From Megalopta genalis (lineage: Eukaryota > Arthropoda > Insecta > Hymenoptera > Halictidae): a stretch of 64,000 bases of DNA. Made by a program: the position numbers and the translations under genes. The notes beneath the pieces were generated by a model. It made no database searches, was not told where the DNA came from, and was given only the letters and a program-made list of their open reading frames with translations. Below are positions 1 to 12,499 of the stretch, piece after piece. Each line of letters starts with the position of its first letter. Positions within the stretch are counted from its first letter, which is position 1. Location: positions 6,769,616 to 6,833,615 of the forward strand of contig NC_135015.1 in assembly GCF_051020955.1 (NCBI RefSeq), written 5' to 3'.

Positions 1-1165
1 GCTCTAATGCACGTTTACGGCCGGCACTTGATTCCGCTGGATTCACCGAACACTCTAACGGCGTATGATTTGTGCGGGATCCTCGGCGTAAAACTTTCGA
101 GATCGGGAACGATAATTGCGATCTGTGGGCTACTGCATTGAGGTCTGACGTGTTAGACGTAATTCTCGTTTCGTGATAGCGTTGTTCGCTTCCAAGGTTC
201 CGGGGTTGGCAATTCGCTTGTTAGAAGTCATCTTCGACTTTCCCCGATCATTAATTTCTCGACGATCTTTTCTTTTTGTACATTGAAGTTCATACGTGCT
301 TTCAGTGAATCGAATTTTTTTGTCGAGACATTACGAAACGTTCGAGTTCTCTCTCATTGTGTTGAATTTGATACTTGCCTGAACAATGAAATTGTGGATA
401 AAAGACACTTGGTAGAATTTAGTAGTTAGCTATATTTCTGAGGTGCGTGTGAGAGAGTTAAGGAGGTGTTGAGATTTGCCATGAGATCGATCGTTAGAAA
501 CTGTTGTAAATGGATTGCAAATTTTATGCATATACGACGAAAAATGGTTAGGCGCGATTTAGATAAATTTACAAATTTTAAGGGCATCGATCTACTGTTA
601 TCAACTTAATAAGATTATCAATGAAACACGAGAACTTCTACAAAGCGGCTATCCTCAACAATTAATGCAGGAACTTTTTTTATTTCGATTTTGTTGCTTA
701 TACTATAGATTCTGACACTGTTGTTGCATCAGCTTAGAATAGTTATTTACCGGTTGCGTGCCGTTTCTAAAAATATATTTGTCATGCGCTGATCGTACGC
801 CCGCGTTAAATTGCTATGCATTCGTTTATTAACTTCGAATTTCAACGCCGACGGTCTTTTGACATAATAACGTCACTATGATTGAATCGAATAATTGATG
901 TATCAGTCATGGCACGGATTAGAATACAATTCCGGGGACAAAATCAATTGATCTCGATTATCCATTATTTATCGTTTTCAATCAAGTTTTAAAGATTGGA
1001 TTACACATGAAAGCGCAGTTTGTTTCGTGGATTATCATCCGTTATACATAGAATCTAAACTAATCACACATCATTATTCATTTTTTAAAGGGCCTTTTCT
1101 GTATCTGCAGTGAACCATATCAATATCAAAAAACTTTATTTTGATTCGAAAAACGAAAATAAAAT
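1..1165. other. AT-rich non-coding stretch
   Basis: I see no gene, RNA gene or element with clear ends here. The stretch is mixed to AT-rich, with stop codons dense in all frames. Confidence 0.5.
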
Positions 1166-1231
1166 CCGTACTTAATAGATCATGTCTCAAATCTTCGTAA
1201 TGAGTTCGACACAATATTATAGGGCAAAGAG
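1166..1231 (+). repeat. Dispersed repeat, related to 17559-17632
   Basis: About 66 bases align, at roughly three quarters identity by eye, with 17559-17632. Both contain CAAATCTTCG followed by ACAATATTA in the same order and spacing. In this copy the homology runs directly up to a TTAACACGTT word. In the other copy a diverged form of that word follows. It is probably the decayed flank or part of an old transposable element family. Confidence 0.5.
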
Positions 1232-1623
1232 TTAACACGTTCCGATCAGGTGCTGCGCGTTTTCCTTATAATTGTCTATATTATATTGCAAAAGAAAATT
1301 TTCTGTGGTGTACAGCGGCTAGTAGAAATTTCAATGTACAGCGAAATCATGAAGAAATTTCTTAGAATTTACTGTATCATTTCGAATAATGCAGAATACA
1401 ATAAAAATGTATGTTGGCACATTATAAGATATGAAACTGTGGAACTACAAATGCAAAAATACAAATCTTCGTTTCTTCAAAGAAGCAAAATTTTCACGTG
1501 AACTCATCGTATACAACTTTCAGCAAAATCAGAGCGCACCACTTGGCTTGGTTAGCACACAGGCTAGCACCCTATCATAAATCCTTGGAAGGCCGAGTGG
1601 TGACTCCACTCGGAGCACGTTAA
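1232..1623. mobile_element. Candidate TTAA-flanked element (weak)
   Basis: The segment begins TTAACACGTTCCGATCAGG and ends with CTCCGAGTGG read inward from a second TTAA at 1620-1623. The ends match only partly (CGTTCCGA against CGTGCTCCGA), so the terminal inverted repeat is weak. Near the right end the words CCGAGTGG and CCACTCGG form a small hairpin with a 5-base loop. The interior holds an 83-codon AT-rich frame that resembles nothing I know. TTAA flanks would suit a piggyBac-type non-autonomous element, but two TTAA words 390 bases apart could be chance. Confidence 0.3.
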
Positions 1624-2586
1624 CACCAACAGACACCTTGTTTCGAACGGGCTGAAGTATTATCAAAGGACTCCCCTATCTTGACTCGACTTCTCCACCG
1701 AGACCGTGCTTGAACGGTCCTTCCACCACTCTAATTTCCACTGTTTAAACTCCGAACTTGTTCAGTCAGCTTCAAGCCCTTTGCTTTGCTTTAACTATTT
1801 CACTTCGTTTCTTGAGCTGCGTTCGACTTTGCGCTCTTCCGTTTCCCTTCGGATCCGCGTCGTCGAGCAGTAACGTCAATATCCACAGGTTCATGGGAAT
1901 CTAATCTTCCAAGTGGCGCGGCCGTGCTTTAAAGAACCGGAAAGCCAATACATTGGCTAGAGTCACGACAGTGAGTTTGTGAAATAAATACCTCGCATAT
2001 ACGTATAATAATTTTTCGAATAAAGCTACTGACTCATATGAGCAAATTTTCCAGCGCTGCACAGGTTAATGAACTTCGCAGCCTAAAAAGATCCGCGGTT
2101 AATTTCCCGGCAACACGAAGTTCCGGGCGCTTCGGTAGGGCCGCGCCGCACGCGTGATATAAGGAATGAGACGTTATTAGGCAGTTATGGGTCCCAATAG
2201 GTGCATAGACGCGTGTTCCCGCAAGTTGGGACGTGCGGCTCGTGTTCTTACGCCGGTGTACGTGCCGGTGGGCAAGCGGAACTAAGCTACTATGCTAATA
2301 ACGGCACAGCTCCGAGTGGACCTCGTACACAGAATCGCACTTGCATTACGAACTCGAAGGCTGAATAATTTTCCTATTAACGTTTTCAAGCCGATTCACG
2401 GCCATCCACCCCGCTCCGGCGGGCCCGCTTGCTTCAACGATTCACGACGATCTCATTGCACAATTGAACGAAGAAGACGCCCGAAAGCTGTTACCGCGGG
2501 AACAAAGGAATCTCAGTCGGGATTCTAATGGCAAAGTTCCGTAGGAAAAAGCCCGCGGAAAGCAGTCCCGGGACGTTCTCCCGCCT

Positions 2587-2588
<2 letters not shown>
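1624..2588. other. Non-coding, GC rising to the right
   Basis: No gene recognised. From about 2.1 kb the DNA becomes GC-rich and CpG-rich, which could mark regulatory DNA or an unmethylated island. The short open frames there overlap on both strands and look like chance frames. Confidence 0.4.
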
Positions 2589-2589
<1 letters not shown>

Positions 2590-2652
<63 letters not shown>

Positions 2653-2660
2653 TCTCTCTC
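2590..2660. repeat. (CT)n microsatellite
   Basis: About 70 bases of near-pure CT dinucleotide repeat with a CCC interruption near 2648. Short frames crossing it translate as Leu-Ser or Arg-Glu repeats and are artefacts of the microsatellite. Confidence 0.95.
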
Positions 2661-3262
2661 TTTCCGTTTTATTTTTATTTTCGAGGACAGGATCCGCGAA
2701 AGTTAACCGAATTGCATATTTCAAGTTTAAGGAGTAATTATGCGTACGGCTGATTAAATAATCCACTCGCGGAAAGGAAAGTTGTCCGCCAGGAACTGGG
2801 TTCCGGAGATCCCCCGGGTGTTTTTTGAACTTGTCGCGCCCTTTCGAGTGCAAGCCGCCCTTCTCCTCCCGTACGGTCTCGTTCCGGGAGTTTCAGCCGA
2901 GGGGACGGAAAAGTTTCGAAAATAATCTGTTCGATCGCTCTCCTCTACCCTACTGTTCTAAATCGCGGCCGAGTCACGAAGGAGAAACGGGTTCTATGTT
3001 TTATTAGTCGGACAGGATTATAGCCTTCGGAATGGTGAATTTTCATGAAATGCATATGTATGCGCGTACACGTGAGTCAGGAACACTAGTCATCCGTGAT
3101 AAAGACGGAATACGTATCTTGCGAGCAAATTACCGGTAATATTTTTATACGAAGCTAATCGACTGAATTCTGTTACGTTTTATTGGTCTTCCGAACGGGA
3201 TAACGAGCACAAAGCGTGATCTTGGGTGAGGCTGATCTTTACCGTGAGACCGCCATGACAGG
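2661..3262. other. No gene seen
   Basis: GC-rich to about 3.0 kb, then AT-rich. I recognise no coding exon, RNA gene or element end in this stretch. Confidence 0.4.
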
Positions 3263-3416
3263 TTCAACACGTCAAGTGCCGAAAATCAAGCACAAAAATT
3301 CCCACAACTTCGAAGTCCATTAAGTAATGAAACTGAATATCACAACAAAAATGAATTTTGAAAACTGGTAAAAAATTAGTGCTGCCGTGTGACCCACGCG
3401 GCACTCGAAGTGTTAA
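3263..3416. mobile_element. Short TTAA-type MITE (candidate)
   Basis: The right end read inward is TTAACACTTCGAGTGCCG. The left end is TTCAACACGTCAAGTGCCG. The two agree at about 16 of 18 positions if one extra C is allowed in the left TTAA. Length is about 150 bases with no coding capacity. The end sequence is close to those of the elements at 9461 and 48920 (CACTCGAGTGG words), so it probably belongs to the same broad piggyBac-like MITE group. Confidence 0.45.
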
Positions 3417-5329
3417 TAAAACTCAGTGTACAAAGTGTAAAACTGTACACTCGGATACATACGAGTTGAAAATTTGTGTACTTACGAGAAAAATGAGTAG
3501 ATAAAATTGGAAACATTGAACAGATTAAAAGAGTCGAAGTGTGTATATATTATTTCTAACTGATTTAAGAAGAGGAGAAATATCTTTTACGGTTTTTTTA
3601 TGTTGGAATCGATGCAGAAAAATTTACAACAACGATTATAATTGCATATTAAACAATTCTACTTTTTCCGACGAACAAGCAAACGAAACGACAGGTGCTA
3701 CACAGAATCCTGTATGCAACGCACAATGCCGGAACAAGTGCGGTAATTAACGCTTCAGAGAAAGTTTTCGATCGCGCAATTACACGAGGCTGTTTCATTG
3801 AACCAAGTTAACCGTGATCCATTCACCAAATAATAATCGACTGTGAATTTGTAATAATTGGCGATTCGGGACGTTCGATTGATTCGTATTAGCCCGTTCA
3901 AAGGACGAAACTGGTCAGATCGAAAAACCGATTGTCCGGTTTAACGGCGCCGAAACCGATGGGTTCGACGGGGAATTTTGTTTCGATTCGTTGTTCGCCA
4001 ATAAAAGTCACCGATAGAAGTGGTTAGCCGTTAATCCAGTCTCGGCAAGATGATGGATCGGCGCCGGTGATGAATGTGAGCGAGCGAGCGAGGGTTCGAT
4101 CAACGGAAACGTTCGCGATCGGAAATTGTCACTTCCGGGCGGACTAATGCTCTTCCGTCGAAGATAACGCGGCTCGTTGCGCGATTCACAGGGACGATCA
4201 ACTTCCACCATGACTTTTCGCTCTTCGTGTTGTCGCGCAAAGGTTGCGAATAATTTCGCGCGACGCGGCGCGGCGCCGGGACACTCGATTCTCCTGTTTC
4301 GCGCCGGTTTTCTTCGCCTGAAACCTCTGACCGCGTTAAATATTCACCGACCTGGCAGGTTCCCGTGGTATCGGGTCTGCTCCTCGAGGTCCGGCGTTTG
4401 CACAAGGTTACAGTCACTGCAAATTAGAGGATTCCGTCGGTCGGAACGTTTTAATTTTCGTTCAAGGAGCCTGTCCATAAATAATTGCCGCATTATCTTC
4501 CGCGAATGACGCTTTACGTTCTCCCGTGTTCCTTCCTCTCCCGTTCCTTCCCGACTTTCCCTTTTGCTTCGGATTACGTCTTTTATTTCCGAGACTCTCG
4601 AAGAACACTCGACTCACCAGCGAACACCTCGTGAACTTTCTTTCATCGTTTGCTCGACCGATTCGCGTTATTCTTTCAGATTTTCTTGAATCAATACCGC
4701 CGGGCTTGGTCTCGCGGAAAAGAAATGATCGTTGTACATGTTGATTCGGGCGTTCATTTTTTGTTCTGTTTCTATTTTAAGGCGGCCGGTAAAGGTTTAA
4801 AGGGAACGCACGTTTCTTCAGGATTTGCAAACAGTTACAGGTGCAAACATTTCGCTCGCAGGTTCAGTAAATTGTTTCTCGCCTTTGACGTTGCGACGTA
4901 ACGCTCGCTCGTCGCGCTCGCGAAAAGAAACACCACACCGCGAAGGGGATTTACTAACGGGCATGCATAAGCGGGTAAGTCGGACTTCGTCGTAATTAAG
5001 GCAATTACCAGACTCTCGACCGTGGAAGGCGACCGTGGGCTTAAGTACTTTCTCCTATGTACCACATACATGCCTTACAATGTCGCAATTATGCGAACGG
5101 AGCATGTAAATCGCCACTATTAAAACGTCGGCAGTTAGTTTGATGCGGCTGTCCGCATCGCATCCTCGTGATTTCGAATCATCTTTGGAGTTATTTCGCG
5201 TGGAGAAAATCATGATCGTTGCTTTGTAACCTGTTAACCGGGGAATTAATTTTTGTTCAACTCGTTTCGCAATGGGGACTTTTCTTTTGCAATGAGTATT
5301 TGTAAAATTCGCTTTTCGCTTATTAATTG
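3417..5329. other. Non-coding; CpG-rich island about 3.9-4.7 kb
   Basis: The middle is rich in CpG with several overlapping frames of 70-110 codons on both strands, none resembling a known protein. An unannotated first exon or enhancer is possible but not shown by the sequence. Confidence 0.35.
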
Positions 5330-5535
5330 TACGGTAAATTTTCCTCAATTGTCCTTCAGCTTGTGAACAAAAATGGACGATTTGGAAGGAGAAGATACGA
5401 TTAGAGTCTCTTTAGAGTCGCCGATTCTTAAGAATTATAAAAACGAGCCGCGAGGATCAAATAATCGTACCTCCTCTTTCCAAAATAACTAATTTTGTTT
5501 ACAAGCAGAGGGATAATTGGAGAGAATTTTCTGTA
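5330..5535. mobile_element. pogo-type MITE, copy 1 of 5
   Basis: About 200 bases between TA dinucleotides. The left end is CGGTAAATTTTCCTCAATTG and the right end read inward is CAGAAAATTCTCTCCAATT. Both are variants of the family end CAGTAAATTCTCCCTAATTG. The interior has the family's core words TATAAAAACGAGCCG and ATAATCGTA. TA duplication with CAGT-type termini is typical of pogo/Tigger elements. There is no open frame, so the copy is non-autonomous. Confidence 0.75.
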
Positions 5536-8335
5536 AATCTTGACAAAATATTTTATGACATATTTAAAAAATATATAAATTAAATGTTTCTTTGAAAGTT
5601 TTTACATTTCCTATTTAACTTGTTTGAAGTGCTTTGTTTTTAGTTTTATTAGAGTTGAACAAATGGTTAAATCTTTTGAAAAGCTGTTTATATTACATTT
5701 TTGTAAAACTTTAACTGGATCTAATGCAATTGCTTTACACTTCAAAGCATAACAATGCTGTTTCAGTGCACAAGTTTGGTCAGCAAAGGCTGAATAAAAT
5801 GATAGCACATTTTTGAAGTAAATGAATAATCCATTCCTGAAACGTCGAAATTATTTTTGACAAAAAATGTTATATGCACTTCGACTATTTCATTAAAAGA
5901 AATGTCTGTTTCCACATTCTTTATCGTCCACATTTTGTTCCACACGCTACGTACCATAAATTTCTCATTTACAGTTCCTTTGAAAGCTGCTAGACCTAAA
6001 ATTGTACGTTTTTGTAAAACGAAAATTTCACGACCAGAAGTTTCTATTTTACTATTCAACTGCTTTATGTAACGCATGTCAGCTATAAACTTATAATTTG
6101 ATTTAATGGAATTGAAGCTATAAACTCCATTCGGGTTTATTAAGTTTTACATTTAGATTCCGAACTGAATACAAGTTATATTACAATTTGATTCCAAAAA
6201 TTCTCGTTTTCCGTATAACTCTATCTAAAATTTATTAATAACAATATAGAGATATACATTTCTATTTTGTGTATGCTGTAACTATTATGCTTCAGTTTTC
6301 TAATGCTTGCTGGTTGACATTGCTGTTGTTGACTATATTATAAAATGTATGTTCATTTAAAATAGACTTCTTGCCTCGTGTTGGACGGTTCCTCATATTT
6401 CGTAACATATATCAGCTTTTGATGTAATATAAATCTATATGAGAGCTTTTCTTAAATTAATAAATATTTAGTAAGCAAACTCTCTCTCTCTCTCTTTCTT
6501 AAAATTGAAAGGTAATACGACCGGTAGCGTTTCTTAAACAATGAAATGAAAATGCAGAACAGGGATTTAGCTGAGATAAACAATATCATAATTATCTTAG
6601 CTGCAGCTGAATAAAATTACAGACTTCGTTATCAATAACTAATACAATTAGAATGTTATACGCGTAATATTAAAGAATGGTACACACTTAATACGCTATT
6701 ATCAATTTATAATACTAAAATAAATATATTTTAGTTTTCAATTTATTTAGTTTTCTATTATCAATGAATAATACTAAAATGCCATACAACTCGTTTGAAA
6801 TAGTATAAAGCAATACCGAATCGACCATTTCTGTGCGAGAATTGTCCGGTACATATATAAATCTTTAATTTGAATAAAAAATCATTGGACAGTGCACATA
6901 ATCACTGTGGTTCGAGGAATTTCAATCCAACCGTTCGCAGAAGCAACAAAATCCACGTTATACGGACACTGGATCGTCAGAGGCTTTGAAAGTATCATAG
7001 GCCGGCGCACAGTAGCACGGCAGTTTCAGTCGATCCGCAACAATTCCGAATAATTTTCGTAGCAGCTCGACAAGTTAACGAAACGCGACCGTTCCCGCCG
7101 ATGTAGAACCGCACGATGCGGCGCGGAGATAACGAGGGAGTATCAAGCGTTTCTGGTTACCGCGGCGCGGCGGAGCATTTATCAAAAAGAATTCCAACAA
7201 CGGGGTCGAATAACGAGACTAGTAACTGTCGGACTCCGCTCGAGGAAGAATGGAAATTAATTATGACGCTCACAGGGTCAGCATCCCCTTAGCGGCGCGT
7301 ATCTCTGCTCCTCTCGGCCGTGGCGGGATATGAATTTGTAAAATTAATCGTTATTCCCGCCATAGCCGGCGCAAGAAGAAGCAACGTCGGTGCCCCTTGC
7401 AACGCGGAACAGCCGGTAACGAGGTAATTGCGAAAGTTTATCTCGCCGAAGACAGCAAAAATTAATTACAAGGAGATAGGCCGACGTTTATGTTTCACCA
7501 TAGCCTTACGTTCGTCCTGTACACGCGCTAGAATCCGAGCACGCGGAGGGAGGGAGACGCGGAGGATGTTTCGAGTTTCGTAGCTAGCTTAAAGCCCTCT
7601 ACCGCGAGTGGCACGCGCAAGCGTGGGGCGTAGGTGGCAATTTGACGAAGAAAAACATTTCTCACGGCTTTCGTCGAAAGGGATTCATGCGGGGGCAGCT
7701 CGTTTGGCCGTTGAACCGCTTTGCGATTCGTGGGGATACGTGACATTCCTCGCGCAACTTTTCCGGCTGCACGAGCACGCGTGCCGCGGCAATTTAACCG
7801 TACGCGTTAACCCATAATCCGCAGAGCTCATTTTACTTCATAGTTATTAATTACTCTCCACGGACAACATGTCCCGTTCGCGCGTCAACGCTCCACCACC
7901 CGTCTCGCATCCTAGTCCTCCTTCGCAGCCCCTCGCCACGACCTTCTTCGCGTGTTCCTTTCTCCGCGAATCGGGTTCTTTGTACGCATTACCTTTGAAA
8001 CTACTTTCCGACCTCCTACCACCTAGCCTCGGTCTCTGTCTCGTCGCTGTGCGTGGGACATTCATTGTCTCTGTCTCCGGTCTCGTGCCTCTAAGCCGTC
8101 TATTCTGCCTCTATCCTGCCTCTTTCTACGACCCTCATTTCCTCTTACAGATGTATGCTCGCCTGCACCTTTTTTCACTTCCCTTTTAGCGGCGCTGGCT
8201 CTGGTCCTTCTTTGTACGTCTCTCCTCTCTCATCGCCGCGAGCATTATTTTCATCGCTTATTTCCGCACAAACAACCAGCGGCTTGACGGAAAGATGGAG
8301 GTCGGAGGCTGTCGGGACAGGGCGCGCCACGAGAG
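5536..8335. other. AT-rich, then GC-rich from about 7.0 kb; no named gene
   Basis: The AT-rich part contains an open frame on the minus strand (next entry) and a short CT run near 6480. From 7.0 kb the DNA is CpG-rich with overlapping chance frames. I see no domain, RNA gene or clean element. Confidence 0.35.
5763..6077 (-). CDS. Unrecognised 104-codon open frame
   Basis: This frame stands out only because it stays open for over 300 bases in AT-rich DNA. Its composition is protein-like (Val, Asn, Phe, Lys, Thr) without low-complexity runs. I recognise no domain, signal peptide or catalytic motif. The opposite strand is open over part of the same interval, which weakens the case. It may be a decayed transposon or retroelement fragment, an exon, or chance. 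No neighbouring feature gives a clue to function. Confidence 0.12.
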   Translation of the reverse strand: MRYIKQLNSKIETSGREIFVLQKRTILGLAAFKGTVNEKFMVRSVWNKMWTIKNVETDISFNEIVEVHITFFVKNNFDVSGMDYSFTSKMCYHFIQPLLTKLVH

Positions 8336-8346
8336 AAAGAGAGACG

Positions 8347-8350
<4 letters not shown>

Positions 8351-8380
<30 letters not shown>
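8351..8380. repeat. (GA)n microsatellite
   Basis: A 30-base near-pure GA run, extended by impure GA-rich sequence on both sides. Confidence 0.9.
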
Positions 8381-8383
<3 letters not shown>

Positions 8384-9460
8384 GGGGGAGGTTGACAGGA
8401 AAGAGGAGGACTAGAGAAAATAGCGGAAAGGAAGTTCTTCGCGTGCAGAGGAAATAACGCGGGGGCTGAAGCGTGCGGAATGATCACGCGTAATTACGCA
8501 CACCGTCGAGTAGCTCGTGTAACGGGAAAATTACGTCGACCGCAGAACGAGTGTAACATTAATTCTCGCTTTTTCAAGACATTTCACATTTCACTTTCCA
8601 GGTCGCTAACTACCGTTGACGTCTCGAAATCTAGCGTAGGAATTTTTGATATGTACCGGTGCGTTTTCCTCTCGTCGGATTAGTGTCCGGGTCACCGGTC
8701 TACTAGGCAATTTCTTGCTTGATATTTTTCAAGTACGACGGTGCGAACCACTTCATGGGTCATTTCCAAGATCATACAAGTGTCACGAGTATTGCTTTAA
8801 CTTCTAGTTAATGGAAGTTCTTGCCGTAAGCTCGCTCCTCTTGGCCGGGATGTTGCCACGTGCAGTTTTAGGTGTAACCACTTGCGTCGTTCAATGAAAT
8901 TTTCGTTTCTTTTTCTTTCCCGTGGAGATTCTTTATTCCATTAACTTTCTGCTTTTCCGTATCTTTTTCGTTCTTGATTCTTCTTCTGCATTTAATCTTA
9001 AGCCGTTTTTTCTTTCGTTCCCTCGATGCGTAAGTTTTGGTATTCTAAGCCTGCATCATAAAGTTTATTTGCATCCTAAGCCTGCAATCAGGGCTGTTAA
9101 ACGATATATTGTGTATTAATGCAAAATAAAAGTGATAATCCTTGTGTAAGATATATTTATGAAAAAGTCTCGTACGCCATGCGAAATTGTATAAATATAA
9201 AGTAAATTATTATCTCGGCTTTAAATATGATTACATTATGAAGAGATGAGTAAATGAAGAGAAAGTTCAAAATAAAATGTTTCGCATTCAGTTTTATTAA
9301 CAACGCACTGTTGTTTATTAACACGCCGCGTTCTCTATAAGTACCATTTATTATATCTGTACCACTTTATTAAAACGATTTCATGTACCTATGGTAGATT
9401 ACAATTCTTTTCAAACAGGAAGCAATATTCCACGATGTTGAATAATGTTTTGCTAGTGTT
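8381..9460. other. No gene seen
   Basis: The GC-rich start fades into AT-rich DNA after 8.9 kb. The frames are short and unremarkable. Confidence 0.4.
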
Positions 9461-9674
9461 TTAACGCTCTGTACTTGATGCCATTTTAACTGTAAATCTA
9501 AAATCATTTTTCTGACTTATATTGTCTCCATTTTATACGACAAAGTGCATTTTATGCATATGAAATTGTGTCTTGTGTAGTTACACTTTCAACAGATTTT
9601 TTAATCTAAACTGTGTTAATATAAAAACAATTACAGTGGTGCCTCAGAGTTACCACACGAGTGCAGGGGGTTAA
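9461..9674 (-). mobile_element. TTAA MITE, family shared with 48920-49165
   Basis: Flanked by TTAA at 9461-9464 and 9671-9674. The right end read inward is CCCCCTGCACTCGTGTGG, followed by TAACTCTGAGGCACCACTG. The interior aligns along its whole length with the reverse complement of the element at 48924-49161, sharing ATTTTAACTGTAAAT, AAAATCATTTTTCT and TGCATTTTATGC. There is no coding capacity. TTAA duplication points to mobilisation by a piggyBac-type transposase. Confidence 0.8.
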
Positions 9675-12499
9675 TATTATTATCGGTTAATTATTTGCAT
9701 AAAATCGTGGCATACGAGACGTGTTAAGCGGCGGCTCGTTAAGTGACCATTGTTAGAACAACACAAAGTCCTTGTATTCGTGTTTTTAAACGACGCGATG
9801 CCACGTCGGTCATCCACCGTTGTTACCTACATTGTTCAGCCCGGTGTCTTTGTTTTTCCAAGCTCGATGGTTTATTAGTCGACCCGTCACCGGCACTATT
9901 GAATCACGCGAGCAATTAACAACGACAATTGGCAATTCGGCTTATCGGCTGGTTATCTCCGGTACGCATAACCGTTTTCATTTGTGAGTACGTCCGCGTT
10001 ACCCGGCATTGAGGATTTACGATCGCTGATATTCTTGTGACGTAATTGTATTAATTACATTTACTTGCGTTTCAATTAGCGGAGGCACAACTAATTACTC
10101 GACGGCACCGGGCGTCGTGGGGCCCAAGCTTAATACTATACACCGAGTCGATAATTAAATATTGCATGTAACGCTGTCACCTAGGCCCCTGTTGTTAACT
10201 CGAACGCTGTCAGAACAACATCCTCGAGTCTGTTCAGTTCGTAATTGAGTAACGAAGAAAAGTTGACCAGTTTTTGCAATTAAACTATTTGGCCAAATAC
10301 GATATGTTTCATTTGATTAAATACGATATGCTTTATTTTGAAAATGAGAATAAAATTTAACGTTGAATCATTTTTAATAAGAAGCTTCTCGTACACTTAA
10401 TTTTCTGCAGCTTTAAACATTTTCAGATCGTTATCGATTTCTCTCGTTCCACTTTATTAATCATTTCATTTTGATTAGATTGAATAAAACGGCGACAATT
10501 TCTGTACTATGATAAAGCATTACAGCTGTTTTAATACTTTAATTTCTCCAAGGATTTCCCCAATTTTTCGTGTCTTCATTTTCTTGTAAAATCGACGAAC
10601 ATATCAGTTGTTATATCAACGTTTACTTCCTGCATGACAAGTTCTATCTCAACTTGCTTCTATCCTTAACGAAACAATTCTTTATACGAAATATATAAAC
10701 AATAATAATGATAGACACTCGATTTATTTGATCAAATACCATTTGCCGGCGGTTATAGTTCGCGATAAAAATACGCACTAGAAATAATTAAAACGCGGAG
10801 GATATCCAAAGAAAGCTTTTGCAGAAGTTTTCAAGCTCGCGATTAATAAAATCTGCTTACAGGATCGACGAGGTATGAACCGAAACAAATTTTCCGTTTT
10901 ACAGAAATGGAACTCTGGCTGCGAACGAAATTGTCAGCGGCAGAGTTTCCCTCAGTATCGTGTCTATAGTCCTCGGTTATCCCATCGGTCGGTAGAAGCA
11001 TCGCAGCGAATAAACAATGCGCTGCCGCTTCAAAGGGGCCGAGAACAGATTCCGTGAGGATTAAAAAACGGGAAAAAGAAGGAGAGACCAAGCCGGAGAA
11101 AAAAAGGCGAAGTTAACGACGGCAACGCTTGGGCGCGAATGAAAATAATTTTCCTGTAATTAATCGAGCCACGGGGTTAGCGAAATTTTCTTGCACGATC
11201 GACCGTTCGCGACAGAGTTTGCCTCGTTTGCGCGAGTTTCGACGTCGCTTTTCACGTATTAACTATTCGTTAGTAGCGCGGTTCGTTCGTAGCCTCATTA
11301 GCGAGGGCTACGTACAGCCGCGCGCGCGCGCCAGCGAATTACGGAGTGCTCGCAGCTGTAATACAAATTGCATGAAAACTGCAACTGCTCGGGCTAGACA
11401 CCGCTTTGCGACCGGCACTTTGTCCGGCGGTTCACGCAGACGGAACACCTACCCGTGGTTCGGGCCGGGTCGGGCCGGGGTCCGGCGCGACGCGCCCTGT
11501 CCGCCGCAGCGTGTTAACGACTCCGCCGAAAAATTTACATGTCAGTCGATGCATCTCGGTCGGTCAAGCTCCGCGGGAAATTTCCGTTGAAATTGTCCTA
11601 TCCCATTCGCTCGCGTCTCGCCGAGCCGCGCAACAATTCACCGGAAAACGGAAATCGGATTACCGTCTCAGTTTGCTTAACATTAACCCGCCGCGGCGCC
11701 CGTGTTTAATCACGATAGGCAACCACCAGTTGATTTTCTTCTCTTCCCGCGCGATTAATAATCTTGCGCCTCCGCGTTGCTGCGGTAACACGCAACCTAA
11801 CGCCGAGTTCCCCGGCAAGATGAGATGCTCGATGATACGGTATTAACCTCGGAAAGAGTCGGCCGCGCACCTCCAGGCCCCCTGTTACAAATATTAACTC
11901 TTCGCCGTGCAAAGTGTTCTCGGTCTTCCCTTCCAAGACTTGTATCAACATTATTTAATATTAGACGTGCCGAGTCGTTCCAGCCGTTTTTAATTTGTCG
12001 GGATATGTTTGTCCAGGTTTGTCGGCCGCCTGATAAATTAACTTATTTCATAGTTTTCCGCGGAAGCTGATTTTTTAAGGGGCGTCTGTCTGATTGGTAA
12101 CTAGTCATGCTTGTTCTTGGGGAAATATTTCATCAATGTTTTACATATATCATTTTGTCTTACGATGTTCCAGTAATGTATTGCACCAAGAAATTCGTTT
12201 CTTATCAATCGAAAGAGAGACGATCGTTTGGAAAAGCTGGAAGGGAAGATTTCTATTGATGTCATAGGCTATGAATGCTCAATTAACATTTAGAAGGAAT
12301 TATTTGTTACAGACTCGTTTCTAGTTTAATCAAGACAATTGTTCTTCAAAAAGAAACATCGAATATAAACGATAATATATGTCGCCAATCTAAAGCTTTT
12401 TGACAATCAAATTTTCGCAAACGTATGCAATAATGTTCATACGAATTGCAGCCTTCTGTAGAATGTGTTTAAAAAAACTGCAAGTTGAAAGAGATATAA
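9675..12499. other. Non-coding; CpG-rich island about 11.1-12.0 kb
   Basis: No gene named. The island at 11.1-12.0 kb has overlapping frames of up to 153 codons on the plus strand, rich in Arg and Ser as expected of random CpG-rich sequence, and a short GCGC run near 11320. From 12.07 kb the DNA is AT-rich up to the mariner insertion. Confidence 0.4.

Noticed and set aside
2491..2853. Arg-Glu repeat protein frame
   Set aside because: Generated by the CT/GA microsatellite. The same holds for the Tyr-Ile frames at 44.9 kb and the Leu-Ser frames at 37.3 kb.
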